Shown here in pieces: positions 1 to 8,928 of a stretch of 64,000 nt of DNA. A model generated the notes under the pieces. The model saw only the letters and a program-made list of their open reading frames with translations, did not search any database and was not told the DNA's origin. The stretch is from Burkholderia seminalis DSM 23518 (GTDB lineage: Bacteria; Pseudomonadota; Gammaproteobacteria; Burkholderiales; Burkholderiaceae). The position numbers and the translations under genes were made by a program. Location of the stretch: the NCBI RefSeq assembly GCF_902832885.1, contig NZ_CADFDK010000003.1, positions 310,001-374,000 on the forward strand, given 5' to 3'. Each line of letters begins with the position of its first letter. Within the stretch, counting starts at the first letter, position 1.

Positions 1-1785
1 GAGCGGGAAACACTGAGTCACGCGGGTGCGCAGGCAGACCGCCTTTCCGCGCGCTACGATTCGATCGTCGCATTGCCCGACGCGCTGTCGGGCAACATCC
101 GGCATCAAGGGACCGGACCATTCGTCCGCGTTCGCTTGACCGCGATTCAGCGCGACGGTGCGCCCGCATGCCGTGCTCGCGAGCGCACCGCCCCTTCCAT
201 TCGACAATACGCTCGGCTCTACAGCCCCCTCCCCTCGTCCAAGCTGAAAAACCGACACGACCTCCACGAGTTCCCGGGACTGCTGACGCAGACTGATGGC
301 CGCTGCCGCCGTTTGCTCGACCAACGCGGCGTTTTGCTGCGTCGTACGCTCCATCTGGCCGACGGCTTCGCCGATCTGGGCCACGCCGAGCGATTGCTCG
401 GTGCTGGCGGCGCTGATTTCGCTCATCGTCTCGGTGACGCGACGGATCGAGTTCACGACTTCGGTCATCGCCACCCACGCGCGCTCGACTTCCGCCGAGC
501 CTTGAGCGACGCGCCCCGCGCTCGAGCCGATCAGCTTCTTGATCTCCTTGGCCGCATCGGCCGAACGTCCGGCCAGGCTGCGCACCTCGCTGGCAACGAC
601 CGCGAAACCTCTGCCCTGCTCGCCGGCACGCGCAGCCTCGACCGCGGCATTCAAGGCCAGGATGTTCGTCTGAAAGGCAATGCTGTCGATGACACCCGTG
701 ATATCCGAGATTCGATGGGAACTGTCGTGGATGCCCTTCATGGTCGCCACAACCTGGTTGATCACTTCGCCGCATTGCGCGGTAACCGTGGACGCGTTCA
801 CGGCCAATTGATTCGCTTCGTGAGCGTTATCGGCATTCCGGGCCACCGTGGAACTCAGTTCTTCCATGGACGCGGCGGTTTGCTCGAGCGCACTGGCCTG
901 GCTCTCCGTGCGGGAGCTGAGATCGTCGTTGCCCTGTGCGATTTCGGCACTCGCCGCCGCCAGGTTATCCGAGCCGCGGCGCACATTGGAAACCACGCGA
1001 AGAAGTGCAGCCTGCATGTCACGCAAGCTGCCGAGCAATTGGCCGAGTTCGTCCGTGCCATGAACATCGACACGAACGCTAAGGTCGCCTCTGGCCACTC
1101 GATGCGCGACGTCCGTCGCGCGCATGAGCGGCCGGGTAATACTGCTGGTGATCAGCCATCCACATACCACGCTCAGCAGCATGCCGACCACGCCGAACGC
1201 GATCATCAACGTGCGCCCGAATTGATAATTTGCGTCGATCTCGGCCGCGAGTCCATCGATTTCCACGCGCTGGTACTTCACCAACGCGTCGACTTTTTCG
1301 ACCAATTGCCGCGCGGTCGGTATGAACTGCTGTTCGAGCAACTGGTCGGCCTGTTCCGCTTTTCCTTCTTTCTTCAACGCATAGATCCGATCCCGGATAG
1401 CGAGGAAAAGCTCGCGTTGTTCGCCGATGGCAGCGAACAAGCGCTTTTCCGTGCCCGACGTCATCAGCGCCTCGATGGCCGTTTGCTTCGCCGCAGACAC
1501 TTTCGATGCAGCAATGGCTTCGTCGTTGAAATAGCTGGCCAGCCCCGGATCGGCACTCTTGGCAATCGCGGTAGTACGCGTAACCGCGACGCTGATTTGC
1601 CGGGACCAGTCATTGACCAGCCGTTCGGTCTGCAACGGCTTGGCGACCAGGTCGCGGGTTGCCTGGGCAACGGAAGACAAACGCATCAGTCCGATGACGA
1701 TCCCGATCAACGACATCGCCAATACCAAGGCAAAACCGAGCCCCAGCCGCTTGCCGATGTTCAACTTCGAAATAACGGTCAACAT
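1..1785 (-). CDS. Methyl-accepting chemotaxis protein (3' end beyond window)
   Basis: Inner-membrane chemoreceptor that passes ligand signals to CheA/CheW. The frame starts at ATG 1785 and stays open to base 1, so at least 595 residues are present and the stop lies outside the window. Visible in order: transmembrane helix about residues 10-30, a helical periplasmic ligand-binding region, a second transmembrane helix about 190-212, a HAMP linker, and the cytoplasmic signalling hairpin whose conserved tip (NAAVEAARAGEQGRGFA) is near residues 378-395. A second MCP hallmark, QNAALVEQTAAA, follows near residue 480. The ligand is not predictable. No other chemotaxis gene is adjacent. The antisense frame over this gene is also long and open but has no recognisable domain. 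Confidence 0.93.
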   Translation of the reverse strand, partial: MLTVISKLNIGKRLGLGFALVLAMSLIGIVIGLMRLSSVAQATRDLVAKPLQTERLVNDWSRQISVAVTRTTAIAKSADPGLASYFNDEAIAASKVSAAKQTAIEALMTSGTEKRLFAAIGEQRELFLAIRDRIYALKKEGKAEQADQLLEQQFIPTARQLVEKVDALVKYQRVEIDGLAAEIDANYQFGRTLMIAFGVVGMLLSVVCGWLITSSITRPLMRATDVAHRVARGDLSVRVDVHGTDELGQLLGSLRDMQAALLRVVSNVRRGSDNLAAASAEIAQGNDDLSSRTESQASALEQTAASMEELSSTVARNADNAHEANQLAVNASTVTAQCGEVINQVVATMKGIHDSSHRISDITGVIDSIAFQTNILALNAAVEAARAGEQGRGFAVVASEVRSLAGRSADAAKEIKKLIGSSAGRVAQGSAEVERAWVAMTEVVNSIRRVTETMSEISAASTEQSLGVAQIGEAVGQMERTTQQNAALVEQTAAAAISLRQQSRELVEVVSVFQLGRGEGAVEPSVLSNGRGGALASTACGRTVALNRGQANADEWSGPLMPDVARQRVGQCDDRIVARGKAVCLRTRVTQCFPL

Positions 1786-2277
1786 ACCTTTCACTCGTTC
1801 ATGTTGATGAAAAATTGATGAATTCAAGACACGTGATTAATTCGGTTTACTGAGTATTTTTATTATCGTCACGCATCGAATAAACGTGAGGAAAGATGCC
1901 GTTCTGGACAAGATCCGCGCTTTCCCGTAGCGCCACTCCAGGCGGACATATGTTCTGCCCGCGAAGCGCGGGCGCGTACCCGGCACTTCGCGCGCATCGT
2001 CATGCCGATTACCAGGTGTCGACTGAACCGATCTCGCCTCGGAACGAGAATCGTCGAATATCTTTCAAGCCAACTCGGCTATTCGAGGCGTTGCATCGAG
2101 TCCGCTGCCCGTCATGCGTAAAACAAGCCGACATCGCGTGTAGCGGGATACCTGGTCGCGCATGTCGTTCCTGCATACACGCAGGAATCCCGTAGCGACC
2201 GGGCCCGTTCTCCGTCATTGAAATGACTCGAATAAATCCAGAAAACCACACTCCGAAGCAAGACCATTTTTATCGCA
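1786..2277. other. Intergenic region, no gene supported
   Basis: This 492-bp stretch is more AT-rich near 1800-1890 than its surroundings, as expected for the chemoreceptor promoter. It contains one clean hairpin, TTCCTGC/GCAGGAA with a 6-nt loop at 2168-2187, without a T tract. A 99-codon open frame on the plus strand (1896-2195) has no recognisable domain and no good ribosome-binding site, so it is not called. Confidence 0.5.
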
Positions 2278-2751
2278 TCAGTAAATTAATACGTGCTCGG
2301 CGATCGCCTGCTTCAACTCCTTCAAAACAAGCGTGAGAAGACGAGATACTTGCATTTCGACCCCGTCGCCCTCGACGGTAACGAGAGCACTCACCCTGTT
2401 TCCTTCGATGCTGCCGAGCCAGTCGAGGTCTTGCGGACGTGTCGACCACAATAGCAACGGCACGCCTCGCGGCAATTGACTCAACCGGTCATCCCCGCTC
2501 GTCTTCGACGCATTGGACATGCTGCCCGACATCAGCGACTCGCTCCATGCACGGTGTGCATCAGCGGGATCGTCAATCTGGAGAAGCGCCACCTCCGGCA
2601 CCGCCGTCAAGGAGGCTACGGTCGCTGAAACCGCGGCCACGCCAGGGCTTGGATCAACGACGACACACACGCGGGCCCGCTCCGAAGGCGGCAACAGCCA
2701 ATTCCACATCGAGGCCTCCAACGATACCGCGTCCAGTTTCCTTGCACTCAT
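2278..2751 (-). CDS. Hypothetical protein, 157 aa
   Basis: I do not recognise this protein. The start at 2751 is preferred over the ATG at 2769 because GAGGT lies a few bases upstream of it. The product would be soluble, with no signal peptide or clear membrane helix. It contains alternating hydrophobic stretches (VCVVVDPSPGVAAVSATVAS, VPLLLWSTRP, VSALVTVEG) that suggest an alpha/beta fold, and ends in a hydrophobic helix. It follows the MHS transporter gene on the same strand after about 70 bp and may be co-transcribed. Function unknown. Confidence 0.55.
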   Translation of the reverse strand: MSARKLDAVSLEASMWNWLLPPSERARVCVVVDPSPGVAAVSATVASLTAVPEVALLQIDDPADAHRAWSESLMSGSMSNASKTSGDDRLSQLPRGVPLLLWSTRPQDLDWLGSIEGNRVSALVTVEGDGVEMQVSRLLTLVLKELKQAIAEHVLIY

Positions 2752-2823
2752 TCCGACCTCGCCTCGCATTTCATCGAAACAGTCTCGGACCGCATCCGGT
2801 GAAGCAATCGCTCGATGCGCTGC

Positions 2824-4110
2824 CTATCGAAGATTCAACATCGATCGGCATCCCCGCAATGCACTCAAACTCAGCACGCCGAGCAGCATCAGGTAAAACG
2901 CCGGCGATGCCAAATTGCCTGTCTGATGTATCAACGATGCGACGATCAGCGGCGCGAAGCCGCCAAACAGCGTGACGCCGATGTTGTAGCTGATAGCCAT
3001 ACCGGTCGCCCGGGTTCCTGTCGGAAATACTTCCGACATCAACGCGGGTAGTGCGCCAAAATAGACCGCCTTCAGCGTCCCGATCCAGGCCATCATCGCA
3101 ATGAGCCTTCCCAGATCGGGATGCGCCCCAAGCAATTTGAAGACCGGATAAATGGTCAAGATAAATGCTGTCCCGGCCCAGGTCATCAGTCTAACGCGGC
3201 CGATCTTGTCCGAAAGATAGCCAACGAACGGCGTGACGAACGTCAGGATGCCGCCGGTCAACATCGTTGCGATGAAGCCGAAACTGGCAGGCAGATGAAG
3301 CTCGCGTACCGCGTAGGTCGGAATATAAAGAATGACGTAACTGGCGCCAGTGGAAAGGACGAGCGTACCGATCGCCAACAACATTCTGGTTTTCTGATTG
3401 ACGAACACCTCCCTTACCGGGAACGATTCTGGCCTTTCATGCCTTGCGCCATCGCTCTCATGCACGTGCTTTCGCAAGTACAGGCCGACGGGACCGATCA
3501 GCACGCCAAAGAGAAACGGCACGCGCCAACCCCATGAGTCGATCGCGTCTCCATCCAGGGTCAAGGTGAGGAGAACACCAAAACCGGCCGCGAGCATGTA
3601 GCTCAATCCCTGACTCGCGAACTGGAAGCTGGCGAACAATCCCTTGCGTTCGGGACACTGCTCCACCAGAAAGGCCGTTGTACTGCCAAATTCGCCACCC
3701 GCGGAAAAACCCTGAAGCAATCGAGCGCAGATCACCAGGATCGGTGCGGTCACCCCGATCGACTCGTAACTCGGCGTCAGTGCGATCGTCGTCGTGCCGA
3801 CCATCATCGTAACAATCGAAACCATCATCGACGCCTTGCGACCGCGACGATCCGCATACGAACCCAGCACGAGCGCGCCGATCGGCCTGGCCAAATACGA
3901 GATCGCGAATGTCCCGAAGGTCAGAAGCAGGGATACCCCACTGCTCGACGCCGGAAAGAAAGCCTTTGAGATCGAGATGGCGAAGAATCCGTAAATCAGT
4001 ATGTCGAACCACTCCAACGCATTGCCGACGGTTGCGGCAGACACCAGTCGAAAAACGTTTGGCGCTCGTTCCCTTGCCGGCGCGGCATCCACCATTTCCA
4101 TCGTACGCAT
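2824..4110 (-). CDS. MFS transporter, metabolite:H+ symporter (MHS) family
   Basis: A 428-residue, 12-helix inner-membrane transporter. Family markers are the N-terminal GNALEWFD segment near residue 30, the loop 2-3 motif YADRRGRK near residue 90, and GFSAGGEFGS near residue 135, all typical of MHS symporters such as the ProP, citrate and alpha-ketoglutarate carriers. The substrate is probably an organic acid or zwitterion but cannot be assigned. The start at 4110 has GGAG seven bases upstream. It lies 48 bp downstream of the M20 peptidase gene on the same strand, so uptake followed by hydrolysis of an amide or peptide is a plausible joint role. Confidence 0.9.
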   Translation of the reverse strand: MRTMEMVDAAPARERAPNVFRLVSAATVGNALEWFDILIYGFFAISISKAFFPASSSGVSLLLTFGTFAISYLARPIGALVLGSYADRRGRKASMMVSIVTMMVGTTTIALTPSYESIGVTAPILVICARLLQGFSAGGEFGSTTAFLVEQCPERKGLFASFQFASQGLSYMLAAGFGVLLTLTLDGDAIDSWGWRVPFLFGVLIGPVGLYLRKHVHESDGARHERPESFPVREVFVNQKTRMLLAIGTLVLSTGASYVILYIPTYAVRELHLPASFGFIATMLTGGILTFVTPFVGYLSDKIGRVRLMTWAGTAFILTIYPVFKLLGAHPDLGRLIAMMAWIGTLKAVYFGALPALMSEVFPTGTRATGMAISYNIGVTLFGGFAPLIVASLIHQTGNLASPAFYLMLLGVLSLSALRGCRSMLNLR

Positions 4111-4158
4111 CTCATTCTCCGTTAACTTACGATAACAAGTGCATTAAAAATGGGCGTC

Positions 4159-5583
4159 TTATGCCCGGTCGATACGTGCTCCTTCCCTGCGTCGATCTCG
4201 GACGGCGGATGCCGACTCCCCGAGATCCCAGAATATGCCGGCCATGATCTGCAGCGCCTCACGAGCGACGCTTCCAAGCAGGTGTTCGTTCGGGGCATGC
4301 TGGGAGCAGGCTCCGTACGAGTGCGGAATCCAGATCGTTGGAAGGCCCAGAACCTCGGAAAAGACGTCGTTTGGCAGAGACCCGCCAAGATTGGGAAGCA
4401 AATCGGGATGCTTTCCCGTCGTCTGCTCGATTGAATCGAGCGCCCATGCGACCCACGGATCTTCCGGCGGCAGACGCGTGGCGCCCATCCGCTCGCCGAT
4501 CGCAACCTCGACCCTGTCGAAGCCGCACGCGTCGAGGCGACGCCGTAGAACTTCTTCGATACGCTCGCAATCCGTACCGACGACGTATCGGAGTTGGCAA
4601 TGCGCATGCGCAACGGGAGGAATCGCCCCGATCGGGCTGGTCGGGTTACCGGTGGTGAAGGCCAGTACCTCAAGGGCGTTCCATGCATAGACACGCTCTT
4701 GAGCCGTCAAGCCAGGTTCTCCCCAATTACCGTCGATCTCAGGATCGTTGGAACCGCCGCCGACGGCAATATTCTTCAGCGCTGTTTGTACCGCAACCGG
4801 AATAGGCTTCGGCAACAGCGCGTCGACGAGGATCCGCCCACGCCCGTCGACGAGCGATGAAATGGCGTTGGCGAGTACGGTTCCGGCATTGCTGAGCGCC
4901 CCTCCCCAATTTCCGGAATGATGGGCGCCCGAACGGAGCCGGACGGAAAGCGTGAAGTTGACGAATCCGCGAGACCCAAGAAAAACACAGGGGATATTCG
5001 ATCTGGCCCGGGGGCCGTCCGAAGCGATCAGAAGGTCGGCCGCGAGAAGGTTCTTGTGCTGCTCGCACACCGTGCGTAGCCCAGGCGATCCTGTCTCTTC
5101 CCCCATCTCGAGCAGCAGCGTCGCATTGAAACCCAGACGTCGATTCCTGGCCTCGATGACTTGCTCCAACGCGGCCAGGTTGATGGTGTGTTGCCCTTTG
5201 TTGTCCGCCGTGCCCCGCCCAAACCACCGGTCTCCTTCAACCGTAATGTTCCATGGCGACATCTGGTCCATCCACTGTCCGTCATAACCACGAACGACAT
5301 CACCGTGCCCGTACATCAGCATCGTCGGAAGCGAGGGATCCTCGATACGCGTCGCAATCAAAAACGGCGCATGCCCTTCAACGGGGTTTTCGACAATACG
5401 CGACTCAAAACCAATACGGCCAATCGATGGGGCAATCTCGTCGACGAGGTATGCTCGAAGCTCGTTCAATCTTCCGGAATCCTGACTTTCCGTCATCATG
5501 TGGACGCGACGCGCGAGATCTTTCAGGAATCCACCCGAATCGAAATAGTTTGTGGCAGAGTCGATTGCTTGGCGGCGCGTCAT
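4159..5583 (-). CDS. M20 family metallopeptidase / amidohydrolase
   Basis: A 474-residue cytosolic di-zinc hydrolase of the M20 (dipeptidase/ArgE/DapE-like) family. Metal and catalytic motifs are present in order: YGHGDVV near residue 91, GRGTADNKG near 122, the catalytic and bridging acids in EMGEETGS near 157, the dimerisation-domain HHSGNWGG near 217, and the late histidine in QHAPNEHL near 428. AGGA precedes the ATG. Substrate specificity within M20 cannot be read from sequence. It appears co-transcribed with the MHS transporter downstream and is divergent from a LysR regulator, the likely controller of the pair. Confidence 0.92.
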   Translation of the reverse strand: MTRRQAIDSATNYFDSGGFLKDLARRVHMMTESQDSGRLNELRAYLVDEIAPSIGRIGFESRIVENPVEGHAPFLIATRIEDPSLPTMLMYGHGDVVRGYDGQWMDQMSPWNITVEGDRWFGRGTADNKGQHTINLAALEQVIEARNRRLGFNATLLLEMGEETGSPGLRTVCEQHKNLLAADLLIASDGPRARSNIPCVFLGSRGFVNFTLSVRLRSGAHHSGNWGGALSNAGTVLANAISSLVDGRGRILVDALLPKPIPVAVQTALKNIAVGGGSNDPEIDGNWGEPGLTAQERVYAWNALEVLAFTTGNPTSPIGAIPPVAHAHCQLRYVVGTDCERIEEVLRRRLDACGFDRVEVAIGERMGATRLPPEDPWVAWALDSIEQTTGKHPDLLPNLGGSLPNDVFSEVLGLPTIWIPHSYGACSQHAPNEHLLGSVAREALQIMAGIFWDLGESASAVRDRRREGARIDRA

Positions 5584-5717
5584 CGTGATCCTCGCGTGTA
5601 TCGTGGAAGAGCGGTGTGTTCAACCCTGATGAGTCAAGCGTACGGAACCAAAATGCGCACTACAATTGACTTTTTCGCCTGCCCCGCTTTCCGATAACGC
5701 AAACTTGGCGGCCCGTC

Positions 5718-6614
5718 ATGCACAACGCTGCACTCCGATACTTCCTTGCCGTTGCAAACACCGGTTCGCTGAGCGAGGCGTCCGACAAGTTGCACGTTTC
5801 GATCTCGGCGATCAGCCGCCAGATCACGAAGCTCGAGGAGGAGATCGGCTGCCCGCTTTTCGAGCGTCAGGCGCGTGGCATGGTCCCCAACAAGGCCGGG
5901 GAGCTGCTGGCCGCGCATGTCCGGAGAACCCTGCTCGAAGGTCAGCAGGTGATCGAGGAGATCAAGGCGCTGAACTCATTCGATCGAAGCACCATCCGCG
6001 TCTCGGCGTCGGAAGCGTTTGCCCGGGATGTTCTCCCTCGCGCCATCACGCAATTCCTGGAAAGGTCACCCGGTACCTGTTTCGAGGTCGCAGTGACTGC
6101 GCCTGGCGATGTGACGGCACACGTACGGAGTGGCGAAGCGGATATCGGTCTGACCTTCGGTGTCGTACGAGAGCCGGAGATCAACGTCGAGTACACGCAA
6201 AGCGCGCCCATTTGCGCCGTCGTGCCTCGCACTCACGCGCTGGCCGGGCACGCGACCGTGTCGATGGCCGAGTTGCGGAATTTCCCGATTGCCCTGCTGG
6301 ACCGCGGCACGACGATCCGCCAACTTTTCGATACGACCGCCAGCCTCGAGAATCTGCTCTTTGAGCCCGTTCTGACCTGCAACAACTCGAGCACGCTGTA
6401 TGCGTTCACTCAAATGTCCGGTGTGGTGTCGCTGACTAGCCGCATGACGGTGCAGGCACGTCTGACGGCGGACGGCCTGGTAGCAATTCCGATCGATCAT
6501 CCGGGGATGTCGTTACGCGCGATCCAGATCCAGACGCTGGCCGGACGCGTGTTGTCCACCGTATTGGCGGACTTCGTTGGCGAATTGATCAAGCAGTTGC
6601 ATACGGCCGAGTAG
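5718..6614 (+). CDS. LysR-type transcriptional regulator
   Basis: A 298-residue regulator with an N-terminal winged helix-turn-helix (YFLAVANTGSLSEASDKLHV, then ISAISRQITKLEEEIGCPLF) in residues 1-65 and a periplasmic-binding-protein-like effector domain from about residue 90. It is divergent from the M20 peptidase gene across 134 bp, the usual arrangement for a LysR regulator and its target operon. The inducer is unknown. Confidence 0.93.
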   Translation: MHNAALRYFLAVANTGSLSEASDKLHVSISAISRQITKLEEEIGCPLFERQARGMVPNKAGELLAAHVRRTLLEGQQVIEEIKALNSFDRSTIRVSASEAFARDVLPRAITQFLERSPGTCFEVAVTAPGDVTAHVRSGEADIGLTFGVVREPEINVEYTQSAPICAVVPRTHALAGHATVSMAELRNFPIALLDRGTTIRQLFDTTASLENLLFEPVLTCNNSSTLYAFTQMSGVVSLTSRMTVQARLTADGLVAIPIDHPGMSLRAIQIQTLAGRVLSTVLADFVGELIKQLHTAE

Positions 6615-6740
6615 ATACGCGGCGGCTTCGTACCGGCTCGTCGCCACCCAGTGCCGGCATGTCACGAACCGCGGCCGATCAAGAGAACACGAACCTGGGC
6701 AGGCCCCGTTGGCGTCTGCCCAGGGACGCGCCTTTCCTTT

Positions 6741-6793
6741 GGTTACCTTTCCTCGGAAGACAAGGAAAAGTGACCGCCGCCCCGCGTAGGGGC
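6741..6793. repeat. REP-like intergenic hairpin element
   Basis: Two adjacent stem-loops lie between the convergent lysR and acdS genes. The first pairs GGTTACCTTTCCT (6741-6753) with AGGAAAAGTGACC (6763-6775), 11 of 13 positions. The second pairs GCCCC with GGGGC around GCGTA (6779-6793). From memory, near-identical sequences are scattered between genes in many Burkholderia genomes, so I read this as a repetitive element that may double as a bidirectional terminator. Copy number cannot be tested in one window. Confidence 0.6.
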
Positions 6794-6881
6794 GACGCGA
6801 ATAGACCGTCAGTCGGTAGACCGAATTGTCTGTATGTCCATCGCTTCCGACTCCATCTTGCAGGCGGAACGCAGCCAAGCC

Positions 6882-7898
6882 TTAACCGTTCTTGAACAAG
6901 AAGCTGTAGGCGTTCAGTGCGGGGACGCCGCCGAGATGCGCATACAAAACCCGGGATCCTTCCGGAAACTCGCCCCGGCGCACCTTATCGATCATCCCGT
7001 GCATCGACTTGCCTTCATAAACCGGGTCGGTCAACATCCCCTCGGTCTTCGCGCTCAGTCGAATCGCTTCGAGCGTACCTTCCGACGGGAGGCCGTATTC
7101 GGGGCCCCCGTAGCGCGTGTCCAGCACCACATCCGCGTCCTTGATCGGCCGATCGAGTTCCACGAGGTCGGCGGTTTGGCGTGCGATGCGAAGAATCTGC
7201 TCACGCGTCTGCTCGGGTTTGGCCGACGCATCGATCCCGATCACGCGATCCGCGCGTCCGTCCGCCGCGAACCCGACGACCATGCCGGCCTGCGTACTGC
7301 CGGTCACCGAACAAACGACGATGTAATCGAACTTGAATCCGAGTTCAGCTTCCTGGGCGCGGACTTCCTCCGCGAAACCGACAAACCCCAGGCCGCCGAG
7401 CCGATGCTCGGAACAACCGGCGGGGATCGGATACGGCTTCCCTCCCGCCTTGCGAACGCTCTCCATTGCGTCTTCCCAGCTGGGACGAATGCCGATGTCA
7501 AAACCGTCGCTGACCAGCCGAACGTCAGCGCCCATCATGCGAGACATCTGAATATTGCCGACGCGGTCATACACGGCGTCCGAGTAGTTGACCCAATTTT
7601 CCTGAACCAGCACGCATTTCAGCCCAAGATGAGCCGCGACTGCCGCGACCTGACGCGTCTGGTTCGACTGGATGCCGCCGATCGATACCAGCGTGTCGGC
7701 TCCGCTCGCCAGAACGTCCGGAACGATGTACTCGAGCTTCCGCGTCTTGTTGCCGCCGAACGCCAGACCGCTGTTGCAGTCTTCGCGTTTCGCATAGAGA
7801 TGAACCTTGCCACCCAGCTCGGTGCTGAGACGGCGCAACTCATGGATGGGGGTGGGGCCGAAGGTCAACTTGTGGCGAGGAAAGCGATCGAGGTTCAC
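6882..7898 (-). CDS. acdS: 1-aminocyclopropane-1-carboxylate (ACC) deaminase
   Basis: A PLP enzyme that cleaves ACC, the plant ethylene precursor, to 2-oxobutyrate and ammonia. The start is GTG 7898, with GGAG seven bases upstream, giving exactly the family length of 338 residues; the longer open frame upstream is not coding. The PLP lysine is K51 (GGNKTRK), with S78 and Y294. E295 and L322, the pair that separates true ACC deaminases from D-cysteine desulfhydrases, are both present. The gene is divergent from its usual Lrp-type activator gene acdR, which appears damaged here. Confidence 0.97.
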   Translation of the reverse strand: MNLDRFPRHKLTFGPTPIHELRRLSTELGGKVHLYAKREDCNSGLAFGGNKTRKLEYIVPDVLASGADTLVSIGGIQSNQTRQVAAVAAHLGLKCVLVQENWVNYSDAVYDRVGNIQMSRMMGADVRLVSDGFDIGIRPSWEDAMESVRKAGGKPYPIPAGCSEHRLGGLGFVGFAEEVRAQEAELGFKFDYIVVCSVTGSTQAGMVVGFAADGRADRVIGIDASAKPEQTREQILRIARQTADLVELDRPIKDADVVLDTRYGGPEYGLPSEGTLEAIRLSAKTEGMLTDPVYEGKSMHGMIDKVRRGEFPEGSRVLYAHLGGVPALNAYSFLFKNG

Positions 7899-8025
7899 GG
7901 AAGTTCTCCGAAAGATGGGTCGGTGGGTTCCGACGCCTGATGTCGTCAGGGCGACCGGGCACGATGAAATTCTAGTTAATTGACCACGAAACGTGCTTGC
8001 AAACATGCGTTCGTTGTCGTGCCTT

Positions 8026-8038
8026 GAAATGCAATTTC
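8026..8038. promoter_or_regulatory. Candidate AcdR/Lrp operator
   Basis: The palindrome GAAAT-GCA-ATTTC sits in the 174-bp acdS-acdR divergent promoter region. Lrp-family regulators bind AT-rich dyads of this kind, and acdS genes are known to be Lrp-controlled. The assignment is by position and symmetry only. Confidence 0.4.
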
Positions 8039-8072
8039 CGCCATCCGTACGAATGGTTATTTTTTTGAATCG

Positions 8073-8585
8073 ATGAAATAGACAACAAAATTTCTCGACA
8101 AATCTCACCCCGATGACGCGAGCCGCGTCGCGCTTGACCGTACGGAAAAAGCGATCCTGCGAGCCCTTCAGAAGGACGCATCGATCTCGAACGTTGCGCT
8201 GGCGGCGAAGGTGAATTTGAGCGCGCCGGCCTGTCTGCGCCACGTGGAACGACTCAAGAGTCTGGGTCTGATCCGAGGAATCGTCGCGTTGCTCAACGCT
8301 CCTGCCCTCGACACAGGCATGGTCGTCCTCATCGGCGTCGTGCTGGATCGGTCGACTCCCGAATCCTTTTCCGCGTTTGAAAAAGCGGCCCAGAACGTAT
8401 CCGGATGCGTGGAATGCCACGTGGTGACCGGCGAGTTCGACTACTTCATGATGCTGTGCACCCGCGGTAGCGAAAGCTTCAACCGACTCCATGCCGAGCA
8501 GCTTCTTTGTCTTCCCGGCGTGTGTCAGATTCGGACTTTCATGGTGCTCAAACAGGTTTTTCCTTCGACCCGGATCGCTATATAG
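8073..8585 (+). pseudogene. acdR: Lrp/AsnC-type regulator AcdR, apparent amber codon at position 3
   Basis: Homologous coding runs to 8585 and includes the AsnC helix-turn-helix ([20 protein letters not shown], then [10 protein letters not shown]) and the C-terminal ligand domain ([20 protein letters not shown]). In this frame the only upstream ATG is at 8073. It is followed by AAA and then TAG (8079-8081), and no ATG, GTG or TTG occurs between that stop and GTG 8211. Starting at 8211 would delete most of the DNA-binding domain. A single C-to-T change in a CAG codon would explain the stop. Alternatives are a rare start codon or a sequencing error. Confidence 0.65.
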
Positions 8586-8928
8586 CGGACGAGACAGGCA
8601 GCCATTTCCCGCACACCGGGGTGCAACAACCACGGCGGTCGTGCCACGACCGGTTCACCCAGGCCGCACGCCCGTGGCGGAAGCGAAAACACCGTCGCCC
8701 CGTGCCGCAGCGAACACGGCATCAGACCGGGCCGCCTGTTGATACAGCGAGCCATTCCGTTTTCGGAACATGACTTGCCGAGGAACAAAAATACGTGTGG
8801 TCGAAAACGATGTGGTTCATGTTTCCTTCTGCCCGCAAAACCTTGGCTTGACGAAGGTCAAACCCGTGAAGACCGCCCGTGCGAAAAATTGCATATGCAC
8901 GATCGCCGGTTGCCCGCGGGAGACATTC
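8586..8928. other. Intergenic region with FNR box
   Basis: No gene is supported in these 343 bp. A near-perfect inverted repeat CGGTCGTG-C-CACGACCG (8636-8652) follows acdR and may terminate it. An FNR-like box at 8848-8861 serves the downstream stress protein. An in-frame extension of that protein back to 8770 would cross the promoter and is rejected. Confidence 0.6.
8848..8861 (+). promoter_or_regulatory. FNR-like box
   Basis: TTGACGAAGGTCAA, centred 74 bp before the start of the stress-protein gene at 8929. An A-rich -10-like stretch begins about 22 nt downstream. This is the leftmost box of the low-oxygen block. Confidence 0.75.

Noticed and set aside
73-1818. Plus-strand 581-codon open frame
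   Set aside because: It is antisense to a clear chemoreceptor gene with intact domains and itself shows no domain; long antisense frames are common at this GC content.
1896-2195. 99-codon plus-strand frame in the first intergenic region
   Set aside because: No ribosome-binding site or domain, and it spans a hairpin.
7899-8633. N-terminal extension of the acdS frame to 583 codons
   Set aside because: It would read through the divergent promoter and antisense to acdR; GTG 7898 gives the exact family length and a good ribosome-binding site.
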